Assembly: GCA_024213275.1 (NCBI GenBank)
Contig: JANAVG010000006.1
Span: forward strand, 146,266 to 210,265
DNA length: 64,000 bases
Direction of reading: 5' to 3'
Source: Rossellomorea sp. BNER
GTDB lineage: Bacteria > Bacillota > Bacilli > Bacillales > Bacillaceae_B
The notes beneath the pieces were generated by a model, which was not told the origin of the DNA, ran no database searches, and saw only the letters and a program-made list of their open reading frames with translations. A program made the translations under genes and the position numbers. Positions 17,784 through 25,205 of this stretch are shown here, piece by piece. How positions within the stretch are numbered: position 1 is the stretch's first letter; each line of letters opens with the position of its first letter.

Positions 17784-19350
17784 CTTAAAGTTTTTGGTTA
17801 TAATGCTAATTGGGATTTTATTACTTGCAGCATGCAGTGGAGGAGATTCAGAAAAAGCTAGTTCTGACGGGGCTAATAATAATGGGGAGAACCCAGCAAA
17901 AGACAGAGGAAATGAGTTAGTAATCGGGGTTTCAGGAGATCCTCAAAACTGGGATCCAATCGATACCTTTCTATTAGATTGGAGTACTATTGCAACATCA
18001 GTATTTGAAGGATTAGTGGATCGTACACTAGATCTTGAGATTCAGCCAGGACTTGCAGAAAAATGGGAGTATGTTGATGATAAAACACTACAATTTAAGT
18101 TGCGTGAGGGAGTTACTTTCCACAATGGAGAGCCCTTTAATGCTGATGCAGTAAAATATACATTTGATCGTCTCCTTGGGGAAGAAGGAGCGAAGGGACC
18201 TCAACAAGCAAACTATTTATCTATTGATCATGTAGAGGTAGTGGATGATTATACAGTTAATTTTCACATGAAAGAAAAGGATCCTGTTATTTTAACCAAA
18301 CTTGCAGGGTATGGTGCTGTAATTGTTCCTCCTAAGTATATTGAAGAAAAAGGTGACGATCATTTTAATACAAATCCTGTAGGTACGGGTCCTTTTAAAA
18401 TGACTTCTTATGAACGTGATCAACAAGTAGTTTTAGAAAAGAATGAAAACTATTGGAAAAAGGATATCCCTAAACTTGATAAAGTCACCTTCCGTGTTAT
18501 TCCTGAAGCGTCAACAAGACTTGCTGAATTACAAACAGGGAAGATTGACATTATGAAGCGCGTAGAAGTGAGCCAAGTAAATACGGTAAAGGAAAGCTCA
18601 TTTCTTGAATTGAAAGAAGTCGCTACTCCGACGGCATTTTCCTTACGTTTTAATACAAATAAAGCTCCATTAGATAAAATAGAGGTGCGCCAAGCGATTA
18701 ATTATGCGATTGATAAACAGGCAATCATTGATGAAATATTAGGAGGATTTGGTAAACCGATTTCAACATTCCAAAGTGAATTATCTTTTGGAAATAATCC
18801 TGACCTGAAACCATATCCATATGATCCAGAAAAAGCAAAAGAGCTTCTTGAAAAAGCGGGAGTTGAAGAAGGAACTGAACTAGAGGTATTCATTCCAGGA
18901 AATGATGGGAATTTTAAAGAAATTGCCCAGGCAGTAGCTTTCTATTTTGAGCAAGTTGGATTAAAACTAAATATCAATAGTGTCGATAGTAATACCTTAA
19001 CGTCTGATTTAATTCCTAATGGAAAAGCAGGGCATATGTACCGCCAAGGTTGGGGTGGATGGACACTTGATTTTGATAACACTGCTTATTTAATGTATCA
19101 CGAGGGTGAGTTCTGGAACCCAGATTTCAAAGATGAAAAGGTGGAAGAACTTCTCGCAGCAGAGAGATCTACTGTGGACCAGGAAGAACGAGAAAAAATC
19201 TTTATGAAACTAACAGAGAGACTTCATGAATTAGCCCCGGAAGTAAATCTGTATTCAGCAGTTGATTTATATGCTGTAAATGAACGAGTGAAGAACTTCC
19301 AGCCTCCTCATGAGGATCGGATGAGATTAGGAAATGTAACGGTTGAATAA
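17767..19350 (+). CDS. Peptide-type ABC transporter solute-binding lipoprotein (family 5)
   Basis: About 527 residues with a textbook lipoprotein signal: KKRGSLKF basic n-region, hydrophobic core and lipobox LAAC about residue 22, followed by a Ser/Gly/Asn linker. The family-5 binding fold follows (NELVIGVSGDPQNWDPID, GLAEKWEYVDDKTLQFKLREG, NPVGTGPFKMTSYERDQQ). TTG at 17767 has AGGAG 8 nt upstream; the start lies within the end of the IclR gene, so translation is coupled. It is not a close copy of the binding protein at 10512. It delivers substrate to the permeases at 19433/20365. Confidence 0.92.
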   Translation: MKKRGSLKFLVIMLIGILLLAACSGGDSEKASSDGANNNGENPAKDRGNELVIGVSGDPQNWDPIDTFLLDWSTIATSVFEGLVDRTLDLEIQPGLAEKWEYVDDKTLQFKLREGVTFHNGEPFNADAVKYTFDRLLGEEGAKGPQQANYLSIDHVEVVDDYTVNFHMKEKDPVILTKLAGYGAVIVPPKYIEEKGDDHFNTNPVGTGPFKMTSYERDQQVVLEKNENYWKKDIPKLDKVTFRVIPEASTRLAELQTGKIDIMKRVEVSQVNTVKESSFLELKEVATPTAFSLRFNTNKAPLDKIEVRQAINYAIDKQAIIDEILGGFGKPISTFQSELSFGNNPDLKPYPYDPEKAKELLEKAGVEEGTELEVFIPGNDGNFKEIAQAVAFYFEQVGLKLNINSVDSNTLTSDLIPNGKAGHMYRQGWGGWTLDFDNTAYLMYHEGEFWNPDFKDEKVEELLAAERSTVDQEEREKIFMKLTERLHELAPEVNLYSAVDLYAVNERVKNFQPPHEDRMRLGNVTVE

Positions 19351-19360
19351 CAAAATGGTC

Positions 19361-19393
19361 AAAAGGATAGTGTGGGTATCATACTATCCTTTT
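19361..19393 (+). other. Intercistronic hairpin after solute-binding protein gene
   Basis: AAAAGGATAGT (19361-19371) pairs perfectly with ACTATCCTTTT (19383-19393) around an 11-nt loop. The tail is CCTGTAAACC rather than a T run, so partial read-through into the permease genes is expected. It mirrors the hairpin at 12103, which is also just behind a binding-protein gene. Confidence 0.7.
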
Positions 19394-19432
19394 CCTGTAA
19401 ACCATATATCTTGAAAAAAGGGGAGGAAAACT

Positions 19433-20365
19433 ATGGCGCAGTATATCGTTCGTAGACTATTGCACACCATTCTTGTTGTATTTGCCATCTCTCTCATTAT
19501 CTTTTTCTCTATTCGTTTAACAGGTGACCCGGTGGCAACAATGTTCTCTGCTGGTGAACCGACGAAAGAAGCTATTGAAGAAGTGAGAAAAAATTTGGGG
19601 TTAGATGAACCATTGATAGTTCAATATGGAATTTTCCTAAAAGGACTTGTGACATTGGATTTCGGAGAATCCTTTAGAACCGGTCTTCCTGTTTCAGACA
19701 TGATTGCAGAAAAAATGGGTGCTACCATAGCTTTGGCCATAGGTGGAATTGTTGTGGCTATTTTAATCGCTTTTCCAGTTGGGATCATTTCTGCAGTGAA
19801 ACGAGGAACGATTTTTGATTTTTCTGGAAGAGTATTTTCTTTATTAGGGATTTCGTTTCCTAACTTTTGGTTAGGAATTATGTTAATGATTATTTTCGCC
19901 GTTAATTTAAAGTGGTTACCTTCCTCCGGTTTTGACAGTTTTAAACATTTAATTTTACCTTCCATTACACTCGGTATGATTCTATCCGGAATTTTAGCTA
20001 GGTTAGTCCGTTCATCTATGCTGGAAATTTTAAATCAACAGTACATTTCAACTGCAAGATCAAAGGGAATTGCTGAGTGGATGGTGATTATTAGACATGC
20101 TTTCCGTAACGCGTTAATCCCCACTATTACATTTCTAGGAATTCAATTTGGATCACTACTTGGGGGAACCGTTATTATTGAACAAGTTTTTTCTTGGCCA
20201 GGGGTCGGAAGGTTAATTATTGATGCCATTAACCAACGAGATTATCCAGTAATACAAGGAGGAGTTATCGTATTGGCATTACTTATGGTATTTGTCAATT
20301 TAGTAGTAGATCTAAGTTACAGCGTCATTGATCCTCGCATAAAAGCAGGAGGGAGTGGAAAGTAA
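19433..20365 (+). CDS. Peptide ABC transporter permease, DppB/OppB type
   Basis: A 310-residue permease with the N-terminal signature AQYIVRRLLHTILVVFAISL, six predicted helices and the EAA loop STARSKGIAEWMVIIRHAFRNALIP. AGGGGAGG precedes the ATG. Its stop overlaps the next start (TAATG), so B and C are translated together. It forms the membrane channel with the DppC-type permease for the substrate bound by the lipoprotein at 17767. Confidence 0.93.
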   Translation: MAQYIVRRLLHTILVVFAISLIIFFSIRLTGDPVATMFSAGEPTKEAIEEVRKNLGLDEPLIVQYGIFLKGLVTLDFGESFRTGLPVSDMIAEKMGATIALAIGGIVVAILIAFPVGIISAVKRGTIFDFSGRVFSLLGISFPNFWLGIMLMIIFAVNLKWLPSSGFDSFKHLILPSITLGMILSGILARLVRSSMLEILNQQYISTARSKGIAEWMVIIRHAFRNALIPTITFLGIQFGSLLGGTVIIEQVFSWPGVGRLIIDAINQRDYPVIQGGVIVLALLMVFVNLVVDLSYSVIDPRIKAGGSGK

Positions 20366-21279
20366 TGGAACCAGTTGTTGTCAATCAAGAAAAACAAGCA
20401 GAGATAAATCCTCAAAAAAAATCTTCACGGAAAAAAGTATGGTCGTTCTTAAAGAAGAACCCTTCTGGAATGTTAGGGTTGATCCTTGTCGTTATAACAG
20501 TTACATGTGCTTTGTTTTCGAATTGGATAGCACCATTGGATCCAGGGGAAGCAAGCTTAACCTCCCGTCTCTCTCCTCCTTCTTGGGCAGATGAAACAGG
20601 AGAGTCTACATTCTTTTTGGGAGCTGATCAGTTAGGCAGAGATCTTTTAAGTCGTATTATTCATGGTGCCAAAATTTCTCTTATGGTTGGTTTCTTTGGA
20701 GTGGTGATTGCTTTAGTCATCGGCACATTGCTTGGGCTTATATCCGGTTATTTTGGTAAATGGTTGGATGACGTCATTATGCGTGTAGCCGATATCCAAC
20801 TAGCCTTTCCATTTATTCTTTTTGCCATTGTCGTTATGAGTGTACTAGGAACGGGTATGTGGAAAATCATTATCATTCTAGGATTGACCTATTGGGTGGG
20901 GTTTGCTCGTTTAATCCGTGGTCAAGTTATCTCTGTTAAAGAATTAGAATATGTACAAGCGGCGAAAGCAGTTGGGGGGACTCATTTCACTATTATCCGC
21001 AAACATATCTTTCCTAATGTACTTTCCTCCATTCTTGTCCTAGGAACATTGTATATTGCAGAGTTTATCCTACTTGAAGCCTCGCTTACTTTCCTGGGTC
21101 TCGGGGTAGATCCAACGATTCCTTCATGGGGTGGAATGTTAGCTGACAGTAGAAACTATATTAGTTCAGCCTGGTGGACAGCAACCTTCCCAGGTATAGC
21201 TATCATGTTAACGGTTCTCGGATTCAATCTTTTAGGCGACTGGCTCCGTGATAAGCTTGATCCAAATTTGAAATTATAG
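20365..21279 (+). CDS. Peptide ABC transporter permease, DppC/OppC type
   Basis: A 304-residue permease. The OppC-type N-terminus (FLKKNPSGMLGLILVVI, then LSPPSWADETGESTFFLGADQLGRDLLSRI) leads into six helices with the EAA loop AAKAVGGTHFTIIRKHIFPN. The ATG overlaps the upstream stop by 1 nt with AGGAGGG upstream. It ends 13 bp before the M14-type peptidase gene, so the peptidase is in the same transcript. Confidence 0.93.
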   Translation: MEPVVVNQEKQAEINPQKKSSRKKVWSFLKKNPSGMLGLILVVITVTCALFSNWIAPLDPGEASLTSRLSPPSWADETGESTFFLGADQLGRDLLSRIIHGAKISLMVGFFGVVIALVIGTLLGLISGYFGKWLDDVIMRVADIQLAFPFILFAIVVMSVLGTGMWKIIIILGLTYWVGFARLIRGQVISVKELEYVQAAKAVGGTHFTIIRKHIFPNVLSSILVLGTLYIAEFILLEASLTFLGLGVDPTIPSWGGMLADSRNYISSAWWTATFPGIAIMLTVLGFNLLGDWLRDKLDPNLKL

Positions 21280-21292
21280 GTGGGAGCAAAGG

Positions 21293-24253
21293 ATGAAAGA
21301 TTTACGTCAAATATGGGAAATAGATGGTTTTTTAAGAGATGATAATGAAGATGGAGTTCCTGATAGTATAAATGTCTCCATTGAACTTCCCGATGACTTG
21401 ATGCCTGTTGGACTCATTGATTTTTGCGGGAGACTTGGATTTGAGACGACTGCCCTGTCCTATCATTTTTTTCAAAACCCTAATGCTGAATGGAAGATGA
21501 AGTTTGTTCCTTCGGAAAAGGAGACAGGTTGCAGGCTTGTATATGAAGAGAGATCGGTAGAGATTTTCTATGAATCTATTGAAAGCCTGAACCTTCTTCT
21601 CCAATATTTAGCTTCCAAATGGCCACAGCCATTTTTAGAGGTGGATGGAAAAATCACAAAGGTTATTTTGAGAGGGAATACGATTAAAGCTGGAGGGCAA
21701 TCAATCAAAATTGAGGGTTCTCAGCAAAAACCGTTAAATAGGCATAAGGTTAATAGCTTATCGGATTTATGGAATGGAACTGGATTTCTTATGACAAAAG
21801 AAGCTTCTCCCGCTTCTGAAAACATGGTAGGTTTCGATTTTCAGACTAAACTTTCAACCAAGCTATTAGTAGAATGCTGCCATCTAGCTGCAAGAATAGG
21901 GCTGCATTCTACGAAACTTCACTTTCCTTTAACTGGAGAAAATCATGGGGAGGCATTTTCCTTCCTATTTAAAAATGGGGAAGGTGAGGCTTTTTGCCGA
22001 TTGGATGAAAATGGGCAATCAATAGTATTACATGGGACAGAGAGTGAACTAGTTTCCATGATTTCTTATATAGCGAATGCTAAGCACTACTCTGAAGGGG
22101 GAGAATTTGCTTTATGGGAAAAGGATTCTCATTATAGTGAAAAACAAACGGAAGAAATACTTTTTCGTTTAGATTGGGAAGATGAAGGTGAGGTAGAACG
22201 AATTCTTCAAAAATGTCAGGAATTCGAGGACGAAACTCCTGATTATGTAGAGTTGTTTGTTTCTGAACCTTATGAAGTTCGGAAAAAAATAAAGAACGAT
22301 TTACAGCATATGTTCAAAGAAGCCGAGATTTGTGTACGCTCCGCCTTCAAACCAGCTTATTTTTGGATTGAAGAAGAAATCCTACCTATATTAAAGGGAG
22401 AAGGTAAGGTAGATTCCATACATATTGAGTGCCTTAAAGAAGAAACGCCTGATGGAGTAGAACTTCCGATTCGTTGGATTCAAGAGCTTTATCCAGTGGA
22501 CTTATTACTAGAAAGAGAGATTGGAATTCCCGCTTGCCATGTCGAGTTTTCATTAAAAGAAAAGGCGGATTCCACTTTTATCTTAACTACCTTAAATGAG
22601 AACAGAAATAAAGTGAATCAATTTACATTAAACGTCCCAGTATCGCAACTAGATTATTTAGAAAAAGGAAAAAAGGTGTATCCGACATCAGGGCAAATTT
22701 TGTTGAAAAAGAACGGGATAGTCCTTCACCAAGAGAGTATGCCTACTGATCGAGAGCGTTTTTATGAATTCTACCAAAAAGAAGTTCTTCCCTTACTTTG
22801 GTCCAAAGTAGAAGGAAGTGATAAGGAACAAGGTTTTACAAAACCATTGTTTGATCGAATTGAAATCGTGGCTCAAATGAGTGAAGAAGAACGTAGACTC
22901 AATCTTGATGAAGAAAGAATTTCCTCTATGGAAGCTCTTCATGAAGACCTTTACTTTAATACGTTGGACTTTTTCATTGTAAAAGGCGAAGAGACTATAG
23001 GAAAAGGATTTCCTGCACCAGGAGGGGTCTATCCTTTTGTTAAAGCAGTCAGCGATGTGAAACCAAAAGCCGCTATTGTCGCTTATCCTTGGAAGGAAGA
23101 AGAAATTTTTGATTGGAAAACGACTTCCATTTTCTTTAAAGGAGAATCCCCTGTGAAGGTGGTCATGATTGAAGGGAACGGTGCGGAAAAACAACTTGAT
23201 TTGACAGAATCAAAAGTTTCAGAAAAACGAAAAAGGCATAACTTACCACAAAACCTTGTTAAGCAATGGGTTCCTACTTTATCTTATCGAGGAGAGCCAA
23301 TTCCGGTTTTGGAAATGTTTTCGGAAACGAAGGAACAATTTTATTCTCCATTAAAACTAACTACATATAAACCTACTATTTTAATTGAAGCTGGACATCA
23401 CGCGAATGAAGTATCAAGTACGCCAGCTATATTAGAATTGATGGAGGAGTTAGCGGTTTCTCGTACTGATCTTCTAAGGAAGGTAAATCTGGTTGTTATA
23501 CCGTTAGCGAATCCTGATGGGGCAAAACTTCATGAAAAAATGGTGACGGATAATCCACAGTGGAAACACCATGCTGCACGCTACAATGCGGTAGGATTAG
23601 AGTATTCACATGTTCGTTATAAACGAACGGCTTTTGGAGAAGCAGACATAGTTCCTCTTATTATGAAAAAATGGGCACCGGACATTGTAATAGATGATCA
23701 TGGAATCCCTTCACATGAGTGGATTCAGCCATTTGCTGGGTATAACAGCCCACCACGATTCCCAGTTTCTTATTGGATGCCCAATGCACTAATATACGGA
23801 ATTGGCCGGGAGTTAAATGAAGAAAACTACCCTATCCAGTACCAAAACTTACAGAAAATAATAGAGAGCATAGGAGCGAAAATAGAAGGAACTGAAATAC
23901 AGGAACTAAATCAATATTGGCTAGATCGATATAAGAAATATGGTTATCAATGGCTGCCGCAAGTTTTTCCAATTGAACAATCGAGTGATTTTATTTTTTA
24001 TAAATGGCCAACACATCCGAATTCAAACTCTACAGTCTCTATCTCAAGATACTCAGAATGGATATGTGCAGATATCATTTCTGAAGCAGCAGATGAAACG
24101 GTTAGTGGAGAAGCTTTAGAACGATGTAAAACAGCTCATAAGTTGTTCGATTTAGCGATTATTGAAACAGCAGCAATGAAAAAACAAAAGAGCCAGTTTA
24201 TTTATGGAAATTCCACAATTGAAGTAAAACGAGCAAGACCAATGATTTTATAA
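21293..24253 (+). CDS. Large M14-type (carboxypeptidase-like) zinc metallopeptidase with duplicated N-terminal domain
   Basis: A 986-residue protein without a signal peptide, so probably cytoplasmic. The peptidase part is C-terminal: EAGHHANEVSSTPAI contains the HxxE zinc site (about His703/Glu706), then VIPLANPDGA, and DDHGIPSHEW probably supplies the third ligand. The N-terminus carries two related segments: residues about 4-115 (LRQIWEIDGFLRDDNEDGVP ..., with a Ca-binding-like DxNxDGxxD loop) and about 155-270 (LSDLWNGTGFL ..., loop lost), both containing a GL-x-TT/STxLxFP/YHF pattern. Its place directly behind two peptide permeases and before pcp says it trims imported peptides. The exact bond it cuts is unknown; the zinc site predicts carboxypeptidase or amidase activity. 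Confidence 0.82.
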   Translation: MKDLRQIWEIDGFLRDDNEDGVPDSINVSIELPDDLMPVGLIDFCGRLGFETTALSYHFFQNPNAEWKMKFVPSEKETGCRLVYEERSVEIFYESIESLNLLLQYLASKWPQPFLEVDGKITKVILRGNTIKAGGQSIKIEGSQQKPLNRHKVNSLSDLWNGTGFLMTKEASPASENMVGFDFQTKLSTKLLVECCHLAARIGLHSTKLHFPLTGENHGEAFSFLFKNGEGEAFCRLDENGQSIVLHGTESELVSMISYIANAKHYSEGGEFALWEKDSHYSEKQTEEILFRLDWEDEGEVERILQKCQEFEDETPDYVELFVSEPYEVRKKIKNDLQHMFKEAEICVRSAFKPAYFWIEEEILPILKGEGKVDSIHIECLKEETPDGVELPIRWIQELYPVDLLLEREIGIPACHVEFSLKEKADSTFILTTLNENRNKVNQFTLNVPVSQLDYLEKGKKVYPTSGQILLKKNGIVLHQESMPTDRERFYEFYQKEVLPLLWSKVEGSDKEQGFTKPLFDRIEIVAQMSEEERRLNLDEERISSMEALHEDLYFNTLDFFIVKGEETIGKGFPAPGGVYPFVKAVSDVKPKAAIVAYPWKEEEIFDWKTTSIFFKGESPVKVVMIEGNGAEKQLDLTESKVSEKRKRHNLPQNLVKQWVPTLSYRGEPIPVLEMFSETKEQFYSPLKLTTYKPTILIEAGHHANEVSSTPAILELMEELAVSRTDLLRKVNLVVIPLANPDGAKLHEKMVTDNPQWKHHAARYNAVGLEYSHVRYKRTAFGEADIVPLIMKKWAPDIVIDDHGIPSHEWIQPFAGYNSPPRFPVSYWMPNALIYGIGRELNEENYPIQYQNLQKIIESIGAKIEGTEIQELNQYWLDRYKKYGYQWLPQVFPIEQSSDFIFYKWPTHPNSNSTVSISRYSEWICADIISEAADETVSGEALERCKTAHKLFDLAIIETAAMKKQKSQFIYGNSTIEVKRARPMIL

Positions 24254-24266
24254 GAGGTGAATAAAC

Positions 24267-24869
24267 TTGAAAAAGCTATTACTAACTGGTTTTGAACCAT
24301 TTTTAGATTACCCGACCAATCCAACAATGAAGGTTGTGGAAGAGTTAGATGGAAAGAAGATTGATGAATTTGAAGTCGTAGGAAGGATTTTAACGGTTGA
24401 TTTTAAAAAATCGGGAAATCAACTATTAGAGTACTTTGAAGAAGTGAAACCTGATGCAATTATTTCTTTAGGATTAGCTGCGGGAAGATATAAAATCACC
24501 CCTGAACGGATTGCTATAAATTGTAGTGACGGTGATCGTGATAACAGTGGTCATCGCCCAGTGGATGAGAAGATTGCTGAGAGTGGCTTAGACGGCATAT
24601 TTAGTACTCTACCCATACGCAGCATGGTAGAAAGGCTACTTGGTGAAGGGCTTCCTGCAGAAATATCTAATACAGCGGGCACCTATTTATGTAACAATGT
24701 CATGTATACAATGCTCCATTATCTTCAGCAAAAAGGGCTTAATATACCTTCAGGGTTTATTCATATCCCAGCTTCACATGAGCTAGGGTTACAGCATGGA
24801 AAGGTTCCAAGCTGGTCCCAGCGCGATCTTACTAGAGCGATTGAGTTATGTGTGGGGGAATTGGGATGA
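24267..24869 (+). CDS. pcp: Pyrrolidone-carboxylate peptidase (pyroglutamyl peptidase I, C15)
   Basis: A 200-residue cysteine peptidase that removes N-terminal pyroglutamate from peptides. The C15 hallmarks are all present: LLTGFEPFLDYPTNP at the start, the catalytic Glu80 in YKITPERIAIN, Cys142 in NTAGTYLCNNVMY and His166 in SGFIHIPASHE. Length is normal for the family (about 200-215). The TTG start has an AGAGGTGA site and lies 13 bp behind the M14-type peptidase gene. As the last gene of the second peptide-transport operon, it shows that pyroglutamate-blocked peptides are among the substrates handled. Confidence 0.96.
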   Translation: MKKLLLTGFEPFLDYPTNPTMKVVEELDGKKIDEFEVVGRILTVDFKKSGNQLLEYFEEVKPDAIISLGLAAGRYKITPERIAINCSDGDRDNSGHRPVDEKIAESGLDGIFSTLPIRSMVERLLGEGLPAEISNTAGTYLCNNVMYTMLHYLQQKGLNIPSGFIHIPASHELGLQHGKVPSWSQRDLTRAIELCVGELG

Positions 24870-24884
24870 CCCCGGAAACATTGA

Positions 24885-24924
24885 TGAGAAGAGAAGTGTG
24901 GTGAAAACTGTGTTTCTCTTCTCA
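24885..24924 (+). terminator. Probable operon terminator after pcp
   Basis: TGAGAAGAGAA (24885-24895) pairs perfectly with TTCTCTTCTCA (24914-24924) around an 18-nt loop. The tail is AAATTATTTAGTTTTG, T-rich but interrupted, so termination may be incomplete. Confidence 0.65.
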
Positions 24925-25056
24925 AATTATTTAGTTTTGAGTAATGTATTTTTGATGGATTTATCTAGGCAATAAAGGGAAGTAAGATATTTAGGAAATA
25001 TAAATAGTCTACATTATGGATATTTAAATGAAAATATTTATGTTATCTGAAAATTG

Positions 25057-25065
25057 TGATATATT
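25057..25065 (+). promoter_or_regulatory. Extended -10 promoter candidate for amylase gene
   Basis: TGATATATT is an extended -10 (TG at 25057-25058, TATATT at 25060-25065) with a weak TTTATG 17 bp upstream. A second candidate lies downstream: TTGAAA at 25103 with TGGTAGCAT ending at 25130. Either would put the LacI-type palindrome at 25162 in the transcribed leader. GCAAAGTTGC at 25074 is a further short inverted repeat. Confidence 0.45.
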
Positions 25066-25161
25066 AAAAATGTGCAAAGTTGCAAAGTAAGGAACTAAGT
25101 TATTGAAAGCAGTATGCGAAATGGTAGCATTGATTGCTTTCTCTTTATTTCCTCGTTTTGT

Positions 25162-25173
25162 GCAATCGATTGC
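25162..25173. promoter_or_regulatory. LacI/MalR-type operator before amylase gene
   Basis: GCAATCGATTGC is a perfect 12-bp palindrome with the central CG typical of LacI/GalR-family operators; known MalR sites read GCAAACGTTTGC. It differs from the CcpA cre consensus at three positions, so a maltose-type repressor is the better guess. It lies 33 bp upstream of the GTG start. No such repressor gene is in the window. Confidence 0.65.
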
Positions 25174-25205
25174 GCTTTAATTTCAGAACAAAGGAGATGG
25201 TGTTA

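Noticed and set aside
25161-25174. CcpA cre site in the amylase leader
   Set aside because: It differs from the cre consensus at three positions including the terminal A, while it is a perfect MalR-like palindrome; CcpA binding is still possible.
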